A stretch of 64,000 nt of DNA. Origin: Palsa-504 sp963822765 (GTDB lineage: Bacteria; Actinomycetota; Actinomycetes; Streptosporangiales; Streptosporangiaceae). Where the stretch lies: NCBI GenBank assembly GCA_963822765.1, contig CAWGJL010000007.1, positions 372,001 to 436,000 of the forward strand. The letters run 5' to 3'. Both the position numbers and the translations under genes were made by a program. The stretch's first letter is position 1. Every line of letters starts with the position of its first letter. This document shows, piece by piece, positions 10,063 through 18,284 of this stretch. Below the pieces are notes generated by a model. That model saw only the letters and a list, made by a program, of their open reading frames with translations, was not told the origin of the DNA and searched no databases.

Positions 10063-10796
10063 GGAACCGCCGAATGGCCGGGTACGGACACGAATATGTG
10101 CGCGGCGATAGACCCCGGGAGTTCCGTGGAGATGGCGTCCGCCGGGTCACCAGCCGTCACTCGCACACCATCGTGGGCCGCCATGAGTATCACCTCGCGT
10201 CCGGGTTGTATCCCGGAGCGCTTGAGTTTAAGCATCAGATCGAGGTCACTCTGAATTTGCTCGCCAATTCGCCGGATGACCACTTGCGCATGGTCCGCGG
10301 AGGCGATCTTGGTCATCGCCTCACCCGCCTCGTTCATGGCCGCGCGCACCTTCTCCCGCGCCTCGTCCGGGAGCCCGAGCTCGGCCAGGCCGGGAATGAG
10401 ATTGCCGTGCGGGCAGCGGACCGGGAAATCGAGCAGCTCGACCACGCGGCGCTCGACGCTTTCCGAGATCACGTGCTCCCAGCGGCACGCCTCGATGTGC
10501 ACTTCCTCCCAGGGCAGCTTGATCACCCCGACCAGCAGGCACTCGGCCAGCCGGTGCTTGCGCATGACCCGGGTGGCCAGCGTCCGGCCGACATCGCTCA
10601 GCGAGAGCTGCCGGTCGCCCAGGACGTGCACCAGGCCGTCTCGTTCCATCCTGGCCACCGTCTGGCTGACGGTCGGGCCGGTCTGCGCCAGCCGCTCGGC
10701 GATCCGGGCGCGCAGCGGGGTGACGCCCTCTTCCTCGAGCTCGAAGATGGTGCGCAGATACATCTCCGTGGTGTCGATGAGGCCGTGCGCTGTCAA
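10059..10796 (-). CDS. DtxR/IdeR-family metal-dependent repressor
   Basis: Iron- or manganese-dependent transcription repressor. Seen: N-terminal winged helix (DTTEMYLRTIFELEEEGVTP, then AERLAQTGPTVSQTVARMERDGL), a metal-binding/dimerisation domain with HIEACRWEHVIS and CPHGNLIP, where His, Glu, Cys and His ligands of the family are expected, and a C-terminal SH3/FeoA-like domain to residue 245. Start: TTG at 10796, backed by an AGGAGGG nine bases upstream; no ATG fits better. The gene overlaps the downstream SpoIIE-type phosphatase by four bases, so metal status and the phosphatase pathway may be linked (inference). IdeR versus MntR-type specificity cannot be settled. Confidence 0.9.
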   Translation of the reverse strand: MTAHGLIDTTEMYLRTIFELEEEGVTPLRARIAERLAQTGPTVSQTVARMERDGLVHVLGDRQLSLSDVGRTLATRVMRKHRLAECLLVGVIKLPWEEVHIEACRWEHVISESVERRVVELLDFPVRCPHGNLIPGLAELGLPDEAREKVRAAMNEAGEAMTKIASADHAQVVIRRIGEQIQSDLDLMLKLKRSGIQPGREVILMAAHDGVRVTAGDPADAISTELPGSIAAHIFVSVPGHSAVP

Positions 10797-10842
10797 CTTC
10801 TCATCCCTCCTGCTTGTGATGCTATGCCGGAGAGAGGACTGC

Positions 10843-11463
10843 CTAGGGGGAAAGCCGCTCGATGGCCCAGCGGTCGCCGTCGCGCCGGTAGCGCAGCCGG
10901 TCGTGCAGCCGGTAGGCGCCCGACTGCCAGAACTCCACCGTGTCGGGGACGAGCACGTAGCCGCCCCAGAAGTCGGGCATCGGCACCTGCGCCGGCGGCG
11001 CCCAGCGCTGCTCCAGCTCCGCGACCCGGCTTTCCAGTTCGGCGCGGGACCCGATGACCTGCGACTGCCTGCTGGCCCAGGCCCCGATCTGCGACCCGCG
11101 CGGCCGGGACCGGTAGTACGGCTCGCTCTCGGCCTGCGACAGCATGCGCACCCGGCCCTCGGCGGTCACCTGGCGGCCCAGGGCGTACCAGGGGAACACC
11201 GCGCACGCCTGCGGGCGGGCCTGCAGGTCCTGGCCCTTGCGCGAGGTCCGGTTGGTGTAGAAGGTGAAGCCGCCGGCGCCGTGCGCCTTGAGCAGCACGG
11301 TCCGGGCTCGCGGCCGGCCCTGCGCCGACGTGGTGGCCAGCACCATCGCGGTGGGCTCGGGCAGGCCGTGCCGCCCGGCCTGGTCCAGCCACCCGGCGAA
11401 CTGGGTCATCGGGTCGCCGGCCATCGTGTCCTCGGACAGGGTCTCCAGCTCGACAGCGCTCAT
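10843..11463 (-). CDS. pdxH: Pyridoxamine 5'-phosphate oxidase
   Basis: FMN enzyme that oxidises pyridoxine/pyridoxamine 5'-phosphate to pyridoxal 5'-phosphate. From the ATG at 11463 the product is 206 residues. Family segments: PTAMVLAT, RTVLLKAH, GGFTFYTNRTSRKG (FMN-phosphate binding), FPWYALGRQV, YYRSRPRGSQIGAWAS and the C-terminal WGGYVLVPD with RLHDRLRYRRDG. The frame stays open 29 codons upstream to an ATG at 11550, but that extension has no family homology. A weak GAGGATCGG precedes the chosen start. It lies 46 bases upstream of the DtxR-type gene on the same strand and is divergent from citrate synthase. Confidence 0.93.
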   Translation of the reverse strand: MSAVELETLSEDTMAGDPMTQFAGWLDQAGRHGLPEPTAMVLATTSAQGRPRARTVLLKAHGAGGFTFYTNRTSRKGQDLQARPQACAVFPWYALGRQVTAEGRVRMLSQAESEPYYRSRPRGSQIGAWASRQSQVIGSRAELESRVAELEQRWAPPAQVPMPDFWGGYVLVPDTVEFWQSGAYRLHDRLRYRRDGDRWAIERLSP

Positions 11464-11624
11464 GAGTACCGATCCTCGCACCGTGCCAGCCGGGAGGCGC
11501 AACCCGGAGCCGGCGGTGGCCTGGGCCGCTCCGGGTCTTATCGTTCTCATGGGGCGCCAGGCCTGGCCCAGCGCACGACGCGAGGTGCCGGGTGGCGCCC
11601 ACGAGGAAGAGAGGACAAACGCCG

Positions 11625-12764
11625 ATGTCGGATTTCAAGCCGGGACTTGAAGGAGTTATCGCCTTTGAGACCGAAATCGCGGAGCCTGATAAAGAGGGCG
11701 GTGCGCTCCGTTACCGGGGAGTCGACATTGAAGAACTCGTCGGTCATGTCTCTTACGGGCATGTCTGGGGTCTTCTGGTCGACAATGCGTTCGCGCCGGG
11801 TCTGCCACCCGCCGAGCCTTATCCGATCCCGGTCCATTCCGGCGATATCCGCGTCGACGTGCAAAGCGCCCTGGCCATGCTGGCGCCGGCCTGGGGCCTG
11901 CGGCCGCTGCTCGACATCAGCGACGAGCAGGCCCGCGACGACCTGGCCCGGGCTTCGGTCATGGCGCTGTCCTTCGTGGCCCAGGCCGCGCGCGGGGTCG
12001 GGCTGCCGATGGTGCCGCAGCGCCGGGTCGACGAGGCGGCCACCATCACCGAGCGGTTCATGATCCGCTGGCGCGGCGAGCCCGACCCGCGGCACGTCAA
12101 GGCGGTCGACTCGTACTGGACCTCGGCGGCCGAGCACGGCATGAACGCGTCCACGTTCACCGCCCGGGTCATCTCCTCGACCGGCGCCGACGTGGCGGCC
12201 GCGCTGTCCGGGGCGGTCGGCGCCATGTCCGGGCCGCTGCACGGCGGGGCGCCGGCCCGGGTGCTGGGCATGATCGAGGAGACCGAGCGGACCGGGGACG
12301 CCCGGCGGTACGTGACGTCGGTGCTGGACCGGGGCGAACGGCTGATGGGCTTCGGGCACCGGGTGTACCGCGCCGAGGACCCGCGCGCCCGGGTGCTCCG
12401 CCGCACGGCCAAGGAGCTCGGCGCGCCCCGCTACGAGGTGGCGCTGGCCCTGGAGACCGCGGCCCTGGCCGAGCTGCGGGCCCGGCGGCCGGACCGGGTG
12501 CTTGAGACCAACGTGGAGTTCTGGGCGGCCATCGTGCTTGACTTCGCCGGAGTCCCGGCGCACATGTTCACCTCGATGTTCACCTGCGCCCGGACGGCGG
12601 GCTGGGCCGCGCACATCCTGGAGCAGAAGCGGACGGGCCGGCTGGTCCGGCCCGCCGCGCGCTACATCGGTCCCCCGTCGCGGTCGGTCGCCGAGGTGCC
12701 CGGCGCCGCGGAGGTCCTCGACCGCCAGATGTTACCCGCAGGCCCCGCCGGTAAGCTGCGGTAA
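11625..12764 (+). CDS. Citrate synthase (type II, citA-like)
   Basis: Condenses oxaloacetate with acetyl-CoA (TCA or methylcitrate cycle). The 379-residue protein shows LEGVIAFETEIAEPD at the start, the YRGVDIEELV segment, the conserved SAAEHGMNAS with an active-site His, GPLHGGAPARV with the second active-site His, GFGHRVYRAEDPRA, and VEFWAAIVLDFAGVPAHMFTSMF near the end. Start is the ATG at 11625 with a GAGGAC upstream rather than the in-frame ATG at 11592. The stop overlaps an ATG out of frame with serC; serC follows 16 bases later. Methylcitrate synthase activity cannot be excluded. Confidence 0.92.
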   Translation: MSDFKPGLEGVIAFETEIAEPDKEGGALRYRGVDIEELVGHVSYGHVWGLLVDNAFAPGLPPAEPYPIPVHSGDIRVDVQSALAMLAPAWGLRPLLDISDEQARDDLARASVMALSFVAQAARGVGLPMVPQRRVDEAATITERFMIRWRGEPDPRHVKAVDSYWTSAAEHGMNASTFTARVISSTGADVAAALSGAVGAMSGPLHGGAPARVLGMIEETERTGDARRYVTSVLDRGERLMGFGHRVYRAEDPRARVLRRTAKELGAPRYEVALALETAALAELRARRPDRVLETNVEFWAAIVLDFAGVPAHMFTSMFTCARTAGWAAHILEQKRTGRLVRPAARYIGPPSRSVAEVPGAAEVLDRQMLPAGPAGKLR

Positions 12765-12780
12765 TGAGCGGGGAGCAGAG

Positions 12781-13905
12781 TTGAGCGAACTGGTGATCCC
12801 GGCGGGCCTGCGGCCGAAGGACGGCAGGTTCGGCAGCGGCCCGGCCAAGATCCGCGACGAGCAGCTGGCCGCGCTGGCCGGCTCCGGGCGCACCTACCTG
12901 GGCACGTCGCACCGCCAGCCGCCGGTCCGGTCCCTGGTGCACCGGGTCCGGGCCGGGCTGGCCGAGCTGTTCGGCCTGCCGGAGGACTACACGGTGGTGC
13001 TCGGCAACGGCGGCACCAGCGCGTTCTGGGACGCGGCGGCGTTCGGGCTGATCCGGCGGCAGGCCCAGCACCTGAGCTTCGGCGAGTTCTCGGCCCGGTT
13101 CGCCGCCATCACCGGGCGGGCCCCCTGGCTGGCCGCGCCGACCGTGGTGGAGTCCGTCCCCGGCACGCACCCGGCGCCCCGGCCGGAGCCCGGGACCGAT
13201 GCGTACGCGCTGACCCACAACGAGACCTCGACCGGCGTGGCGATGCCGGTGCGCCGGGTGCCCGGCGCCGACCCGGACGCGCTGATCCTGGTCGACGCGA
13301 CCAGCGCCGCGGGCGGGCTACCGGTGCACGCCGCCGACTATGACGTGTACTACTTCGCTCCGCAGAAGGGCCTGGGCTCGGACGGCGGGCTGTGGCTGGC
13401 CCTGATGTCCCCGGCGGCGGCGGAGCGGGTGCACGAGATCGCGGCCGGCGGGCGGTACATCCCGGACTTCCTGTCGTTGCGGGTGGCGCTGGAGAACGCG
13501 GGCCGGGACCAGACGTACAACACCCCCGCGGTGACCACCCTGTTCCTGCTGGCCGACCAGGTCGAATGGATGCTGGGCCAGGGCGGCCTGGCGTGGACCA
13601 CGGCCCGCGCCGCGCGATCGGCTGCCATACTGTATACGTGGGCGGAGCAAGCGGCCTACGCTGATCCGTTCGTCGCCGAACCCGCGCACCGCTCGCCGGT
13701 GGTCGGCACCATCGACCTGGCCGATGGACTGTCCGCCGACGCCGTGGCGGCAGCATTGCGGGCGAACGGAATCGTCGATACGGAGTCTTATCGGAAGCTA
13801 GGCCGGAACCAGCTGCGCATCGGCATGTTCCCGGCCGTCGATCCCGCGGACGTGCAGGCGCTCACCGCGTGCATCGACTACGTGGTCGAGCGGATCGGCG
13901 GCTAG
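12781..13905 (+). CDS. serC: Phosphoserine aminotransferase (mycobacterial type)
   Basis: PLP enzyme converting 3-phosphohydroxypyruvate and glutamate to phosphoserine in serine synthesis. 374 residues; opens with LRPKDGRFGSGPAKIR, contains the TYLGTSHRQPPV segment typical of the Mycobacterium-type SerC, the VVLGNGGTSAFWDAA fold and the PLP lysine in YYFAPQKGLGSDGG. Start: a TTG at 12781, chosen because GGGGAG sits six bases upstream and homology begins immediately after; the nearby ATG at 12764 is out of frame and closes after six codons. It follows citrate synthase by 16 bases and could share its transcript. Confidence 0.92.
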   Translation: MSELVIPAGLRPKDGRFGSGPAKIRDEQLAALAGSGRTYLGTSHRQPPVRSLVHRVRAGLAELFGLPEDYTVVLGNGGTSAFWDAAAFGLIRRQAQHLSFGEFSARFAAITGRAPWLAAPTVVESVPGTHPAPRPEPGTDAYALTHNETSTGVAMPVRRVPGADPDALILVDATSAAGGLPVHAADYDVYYFAPQKGLGSDGGLWLALMSPAAAERVHEIAAGGRYIPDFLSLRVALENAGRDQTYNTPAVTTLFLLADQVEWMLGQGGLAWTTARAARSAAILYTWAEQAAYADPFVAEPAHRSPVVGTIDLADGLSADAVAAALRANGIVDTESYRKLGRNQLRIGMFPAVDPADVQALTACIDYVVERIGG

Positions 13906-13985
13906 CGGATGATCGCGCCGAGCACGACGACCAGCACCAGCAGCGCGAGCACGGCGGGCAGCAGCCAGCGGGGCACCCGGTTCAT
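13902..13985 (-). CDS. Possible very small single-helix membrane peptide (27 aa)
   Basis: Short minus-strand frame encoding MNRVPRWLLPAVLALLVL followed by VVVLGAIIR: a basic N-terminus, one hydrophobic span and a C-terminal Arg, the pattern of a small membrane peptide. Its stop overlaps the serC stop on the other strand. No clear ribosome site is seen ahead of the ATG. Such peptides occur in actinobacteria but are rarely annotated; coding status is uncertain. Confidence 0.4.
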   Translation of the reverse strand: MNRVPRWLLPAVLALLVLVVVLGAIIR

Positions 13986-14194
13986 GGCGCCAGCTTATTT
14001 CAGGGGCCCGGCGGCAAACGGGCGGGCCATAAAACGGGGCGGCCAGACACGATCGAGGTGGGTAGATGGGTAACGAGGCTCACGGGGCAGGATTGCTCGG
14101 CGAGCGCGCCCGGTCCGCGCGCACCGGTTTAGACCGCCGGACGCCCGCGGGAATCGCCAGGCCGCTCCGGTCCGGGACGGCGCGGGGTGAGCTG

Positions 14195-14812
14195 ATGCGG
14201 CTGTTCGTGGCCATCGCGCCGTCCGCGGCGGCGCTCGATGAGCTGGACGCGCTGGCCGGGCCGCTCCGGGCCGGGCGCCAGGACCTGCGCTGGACCAACC
14301 GCGAGGCCTGGCACGTGACGCTGGCCTTCCTGGGTCAGGTGGACGAGTCCGCCGCGAACCGCTTGCTGCGCCGGCTGGAGAACGCCGCGCGGCGCCACCA
14401 CGTGTTCCGGCTGGCGTTCACCGGCGCGGGCGCCTTCCCCACGCCGGCCCGCGCCAACGTGCTGTGGAGCGGCCTGTCCGGGGACCGCGCGGCGCTGGCG
14501 CACCTGGCCGAGTCGGTGGCCGCGGGTGCGAGCCGCGCGGGCGCGCCGCCGCCCGACAAGGGCCGCCGGTTCCGGCCCCACCTGACCCTGGCGCGCTGCC
14601 GGATGCCCGCCGACGTCACCGAGCTGGTGGCGGCGCTGGACGGCTACCAGGGCCCGTCCTGGCCCGCGGACCGCATTCACCTGGTCCGCAGCCGCCTGGG
14701 CGCGACCGAGTACCCCCGGTTCACCACGCTGGGCAGCTGGCCGCTGCGCCCGCTGGACCGCGGCCGCGACCGCGATCCGGGCCCAGGCCCGGGCCCGGAC
14801 ACGGATTCATGA
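14195..14812 (+). CDS. thpR: RNA 2',3'-cyclic phosphodiesterase (2'-5' RNA ligase family)
   Basis: LigT/ThpR-type 2H phosphoesterase. From the ATG at 14195 the product begins MRLFVAIAPS and carries the two HxT motifs that define the 2H family: HVTLAFLG (about residue 40) and HLTLARCR (about residue 130). It ends in a basic/Pro-Gly tail (RGRDRDPGPGPG). The frame is open upstream to 14066, but the extension lacks homology and a GGGGTGAG sits just before the chosen ATG. The last six bases overlap the end of the convergent marR gene. Confidence 0.88.
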   Translation: MRLFVAIAPSAAALDELDALAGPLRAGRQDLRWTNREAWHVTLAFLGQVDESAANRLLRRLENAARRHHVFRLAFTGAGAFPTPARANVLWSGLSGDRAALAHLAESVAAGASRAGAPPPDKGRRFRPHLTLARCRMPADVTELVAALDGYQGPSWPADRIHLVRSRLGATEYPRFTTLGSWPLRPLDRGRDRDPGPGPGPDTDS

Positions 14813-15265
14813 GGACTGGCTGAGCTTCTCCAGGATCGGCACCGCGGCCCGCAGCGTCGCCCGTTCCCCGGCGGTCAGCTCGGCCAGCCGCCGGGCCAGC
14901 CAGGCGTCCTTACGGCGCCGCACGCGCTGCACCAGCGCCCGGCCCTCCTCGGTGACGGTCAGGACGACCTGCCGCCGGTCGGTCGGGTGCGGCGACCTGA
15001 GCACCAGGCTCCGCTCCTCCAGGACGGCGATGACGCGGGTCATGGACGGCGGCTGCACCTTCTCGTGCTCGGCCAGCTCGCCGGGGGTCATGGCCTGGTG
15101 GCCCTCCAGGGCCGCCAGGGCGGCCAGCTGGGTCTCGGACAGCACCGCCTCGGTCAGCCCCGAGGCCGTGCGCTGGGCCCGCAGCCGCCGGGCCAGCCTG
15201 CTCACCGAGATCCGCAGCGCGGTGGCCAGGCCAGCATCGGTCCTGGTCTGGGTCTGCATCGTCAT
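14807..15265 (-). CDS. MarR-family transcriptional regulator
   Basis: Winged-helix dimeric repressor. Visible: the ALRISVSRLARRLRAQR helix, LSETQLAALAALEGHQAMTPGELAEHEKV (HTH), the recognition helix SMTRVIAVLEERSLVLR and the wing SPHPTDRRQVVLTVTEEG, then a C-terminal dimerisation helix. Start is taken as the ATG at 15265 (MTMQTQ), with AAGG a few bases upstream; an in-frame ATG at 15298 is possible. It is divergent from the DUF2530-type gene, 116 bases away, which is therefore a candidate target along with itself. Ligand unknown. Confidence 0.88.
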   Translation of the reverse strand: MTMQTQTRTDAGLATALRISVSRLARRLRAQRTASGLTEAVLSETQLAALAALEGHQAMTPGELAEHEKVQPPSMTRVIAVLEERSLVLRSPHPTDRRQVVLTVTEEGRALVQRVRRRKDAWLARRLAELTAGERATLRAAVPILEKLSQSS

Positions 15266-15381
15266 CGTTAACCTTGGGTCGGCGAAGAAAAGCGCCATGG
15301 CCGGGGCGGGCGTGCCCTAAGTACATCACGCGGGCCGACCGCACGCAGCATCCCGGACCGGTCACCCCCTAGCCTGGACGG

Positions 15382-15651
15382 GTGAGCGAACCTGCCCGGC
15401 CGACCCCGCCCCCGCCGCTGGAGGCCAACGACCAGCTCGTCACCGGTGTCGTGACCGCCGGCTGGGCGGTGGCGCTGATCGTCTTGCTGATCGTGCGGAG
15501 CAGCCTGCCGGCCGGGGCCCGGTGGTGGATCTGGACCTGCGCGGCCGGGCTGGTGATGGGGCTGTTCGGCCTGTGGTACGTGCCGCGGCTCAAGCGCGGC
15601 CGGGCGCGGGCCGCGGCCCGGCGCGCCGCGGCCCCGGCAGATGAGCCCTGG
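15382..15651 (+). CDS. DUF2530-type small membrane protein, 3' end uncertain
   Basis: Begins at a GTG (15382) with EPARPTPPPPLEANDQLVTG, followed by two membrane spans (GWAVALIVLLIVRS and WWIWTCAAGLVMGLFGLWYV) and a basic tail (RLKRGRARAAARRAA). The Pro-rich start, two helices and WWxW motif match the actinobacterial DUF2530 family of about 80-100 residues. In the sequence as given the frame does not stop at a sensible place: it runs on antisense through the next gene to 16593. A TGA at 15642 lies in another frame, so a small indel near the end is likely and the coordinate given is approximate. A TAGCCT box seven bases upstream suggests a leaderless transcript. Confidence 0.65.
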
Positions 15652-16512
15652 TCAGTCGGCCCCGCGGGCCAGCGGCTCGAACACCGTCTCCTCGACCGAT
15701 ACGCCCGGCAAGTCGAACATGTCGTAGCCGAACTCGTCGATCACCGGCGAGATGGCCCGGGTCGGCGCCTGCCAGATGACCGACTCGGAGTGCGCCCCGC
15801 AGCCGTGGTCGGCCGAGACCACGCGGCCGTCGTCGGGCGCGTACTCGTTCGCGCAGGCCCCGAACAGCCGGCCGAGCTCGCCGCTAAGCGGCACGAAGAA
15901 ACCGCAGCTGACGCACTGCGCGGGCGCCGCGTTGGCCAGCGGCGACCGCGGGCCGTGCTCGCTGTCGTACCAGCGCTCGGAGGCGCTCTCGCGGCCGATG
16001 GCGGACAGCACCCGGGCGCGCCCGGGCGAGGGCAGCTCGGCGGGCTCCGCCGGGCCCTGGTCATCTCCGGCGTCCGCGCCGTCGTCGAACCAGTCGATCA
16101 CCGCGTCGTCGCCCTCCAGCGTGACCAGCGGGACGAGCCGCTCGTCGTCCGGCGGCGCGGGCAGCAGGTCTCCGACGCCCAGGTCACCCGGGCGGAGCCG
16201 GTCGTGCCACGGCACCCACGGCGGCGCGAGCAGCGCGAAGGGCCCCGGCAGCAGCACCGTCTCGCTGACCGTGACCAGCTTGGCCCGGGGGGCGCGGACG
16301 ACCGTCACCGCCCACCGCCAGCCGGCGTAGGCCGGGTCCGCGCTGGCGAACAGGTGCGTCACGACGCGCTCGCCCTCGGCGAACACCTCGAGGTGCTCAC
16401 CCACCTGGTCAGGCCCCACGATCTCGACGACGGCGGCCCGGGCGAGGTCAACGGCTTCGGCGCCGGCCTGATCCGGTTCCTTGGTGCGGGTGCGGGTAGG
16501 ACTCACGGTCAC
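15652..16512 (-). CDS. DUF3027 family protein
   Basis: 286-residue soluble actinobacterial protein of unknown function. Recognised by the N-terminal DLARAAVVEIVGPDQVGEHL segment, the central AGWRWAVTVVRAPR and VLLPGPFALLAPPWVPWHDRL blocks and, near the C-terminus, a CVSCGFFVPL segment and an HGCGAHSE segment that may bind a metal. Starts possible at GTG 16512 or GTG 16506. It is divergent from the MFS gene with 95 bases between them; this pairing with a membrane transporter recurs in actinobacteria to my knowledge, but no role is established. Confidence 0.85.
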   Translation of the reverse strand: MTVSPTRTRTKEPDQAGAEAVDLARAAVVEIVGPDQVGEHLEVFAEGERVVTHLFASADPAYAGWRWAVTVVRAPRAKLVTVSETVLLPGPFALLAPPWVPWHDRLRPGDLGVGDLLPAPPDDERLVPLVTLEGDDAVIDWFDDGADAGDDQGPAEPAELPSPGRARVLSAIGRESASERWYDSEHGPRSPLANAAPAQCVSCGFFVPLSGELGRLFGACANEYAPDDGRVVSADHGCGAHSESVIWQAPTRAISPVIDEFGYDMFDLPGVSVEETVFEPLARGAD

Positions 16513-16607
16513 CGATTCTCACTCATCACGCATCTGGCGGGTAGTGTTACCTCTTGGTTGCGGCGACGGCGGGCTCGCCGCAGTGGCAGCTAAAGAATAC
16601 TGGTTAC

Positions 16608-18233
16608 ATGCGGATGTCCGAGGCGTTGCGCCGAACCGGGAGCGCGGCCCGCGCCACCACCGGCGCGGTACGCTCCGGCACCCGCAGGACCGGCGGCCTG
16701 GTGCACAAGGTGACCAGCGCGCAGGGGGCGGGCCGGACCGGGCTGTCCACGCTCATCGAGCTGACCGCCGCCGCCGGGGCCGGCGACGCGTTCGTCATCG
16801 TGTCCCTGGCCGGGACGATCTTCTTCAACACCTCGGTGGAGCAGGCCCGGGGCAAGGTCGTGCTGTTCCTGGTCGTCACCATGGCCCCGTTCGCGGTGCT
16901 GGCGCCGTTCATCGGGCCGGCCCTGGACCGCGTGCAGCAGGGCCGCAAGTACCTGCTGGCCGGCACGCTGCTGGCCCGCGGCCTGCTGTGCTACGCGATG
17001 TCGGCCGCGGTCAGCAACCCGATCACGCTGCTGCCCGCCGCGTTCGGCATCCTGGTGCTGCAGAAGGCCTACGGCGTGGTCCGCGCGTCGGTCGCGCCGC
17101 GGCTGCTGCCCGAGCAGATCACCCTGGTCAGCGCCAACGCGCGGTCGCAGCTGATCGCGGTGATCACCGCCACGCTGGCCGCCGGGCTGGCCGAGGGCAT
17201 CCAGGTGATCGGCGGCGCGGCCTGGGTCCTGCGGGCCGGCATGGTGGTCTACCTGGCCGCCATGGTGCCCGCGCTGCGCCTGCCCGACCAGGTGGACTCC
17301 CCGCTGGTCCCGGTCCCGGCCGCGGAGACCGGGCCGGCCGCACCGACCGCCGCTCCGCCCGCCGCCGATGGCCGGGCACCGCGCGGGACTGACCGCCGGA
17401 CCGGGCCAACCGATTTTCTGCCGAACGGACCGGGGCGATACCCCCCCGAACCGGACCGCGACCCGTGGCACGGCTCGGCGGAGTTCGACCCGGCCCGGGA
17501 CGGCGGGACGCTGCCCTACGACGAACCCGCGGCGGCCCTGCCGCCCGGCTCCCCGGCCGCGTCCGGTTCTGGGCGGTGGCGGACGCTGGGCCGGGTCGGT
17601 CCGGTGGTGGCCGAGGCGATGACCGGCAACGCGGTGCTGCGCGCGTTCTCCGGTTACACGTTCTTCTTCTTCGCGTTCTTGCTGCAGACCGAGAAGTTCG
17701 GCGTGTCCAAGCACTTCGCGCTGGCCTCGCTGGCGGTCGCGGTCGCGGGCGGCAGCATCGTCGCGATGGGCATCGGATCCTGGCTCAAGTCCCGGGCCCC
17801 GCAGCTCATCATGTACTCCGTGCTCACCGTGGCCCCGGCGGTCGCCGCCGCCGCGGCCTGGTTCTTCGGCCTGCCGGCCGTGATCGCCGTGGCGTTCGCC
17901 GCGATCTTGTGCGCCAGCCTGGCCAAGCTGGCCCAGGACTCGATCGTGCAGCGCGAGATCGGCGACGAGATCCGGTCCTCGACCTTCGCGGTCTCCGAGA
18001 CCCTGAACCAGGTGTCCAACGTGGCCGGCGGCCTGCTCGGGGTGCTGGTCTCGATGCTCAACAACGGCCAGATAGGCCTGGCCATCGCCGCGGCGCTGCT
18101 GGCCGCCGCGCTGTTCCTGATGGTGGTGCGCCGCCGCCGCCGGGTCCTGGCCCAGCGCCACGAGGCCGAACCCGAGCCCGAACCCCTGCGGCCGCGCCCC
18201 CGGCGGCGGCCGCAGAGCCGGCCCGCTTCATGA
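16608..18233 (+). CDS. MFS transporter
   Basis: Major facilitator superfamily permease, about 541 residues from the ATG at 16608 (MRMSEALRRTG). Hydrophobic spans are evident before and after a long hydrophilic linker (roughly residues 225-320) that is rich in Pro, Ala and Asp. Signature-like loops: FIGPALDRVQQGRK between early helices and EIRSSTFAVSETLNQVSNVAGG in the second half. The C-terminus is a basic tail (RRRRRVLAQR, then RPRPRRRPQ). The frame is open upstream to 16554 without homology. The stop codon is embedded in the left arm of a 13-bp inverted repeat shared with the convergent FtsX gene. Substrate unknown. Confidence 0.85.
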   Translation: MRMSEALRRTGSAARATTGAVRSGTRRTGGLVHKVTSAQGAGRTGLSTLIELTAAAGAGDAFVIVSLAGTIFFNTSVEQARGKVVLFLVVTMAPFAVLAPFIGPALDRVQQGRKYLLAGTLLARGLLCYAMSAAVSNPITLLPAAFGILVLQKAYGVVRASVAPRLLPEQITLVSANARSQLIAVITATLAAGLAEGIQVIGGAAWVLRAGMVVYLAAMVPALRLPDQVDSPLVPVPAAETGPAAPTAAPPAADGRAPRGTDRRTGPTDFLPNGPGRYPPEPDRDPWHGSAEFDPARDGGTLPYDEPAAALPPGSPAASGSGRWRTLGRVGPVVAEAMTGNAVLRAFSGYTFFFFAFLLQTEKFGVSKHFALASLAVAVAGGSIVAMGIGSWLKSRAPQLIMYSVLTVAPAVAAAAAWFFGLPAVIAVAFAAILCASLAKLAQDSIVQREIGDEIRSSTFAVSETLNQVSNVAGGLLGVLVSMLNNGQIGLAIAAALLAAALFLMVVRRRRRVLAQRHEAEPEPEPLRPRPRRRPQSRPAS

Positions 18234-18282
18234 TCGCGAAGGGTTTTACGTGCTGGGGCATATAAAAGTCTTCGCGATCATG
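18229..18282. terminator. Bidirectional terminator-like inverted repeat
   Basis: Arms 18229-18241 (CATGATCGCGAAG) and 18270-18282 are perfect reverse complements (13 bp). The 28-base interior is itself partly self-complementary (GTTTTACGTGC against GCATATAAAAG). It lies between the ends of two convergent genes and includes the stop codon of the MFS gene, so it probably ends transcription from both sides. Confidence 0.7.
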
Positions 18283-18284
18283 GG

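Noticed and set aside
15382..16593. 403-residue reading of the DUF2530 frame through the DUF3027 gene
   Set aside because: Only the first 80-90 residues match a family; the rest is antisense to a conserved gene, so the true stop is probably hidden by an indel.
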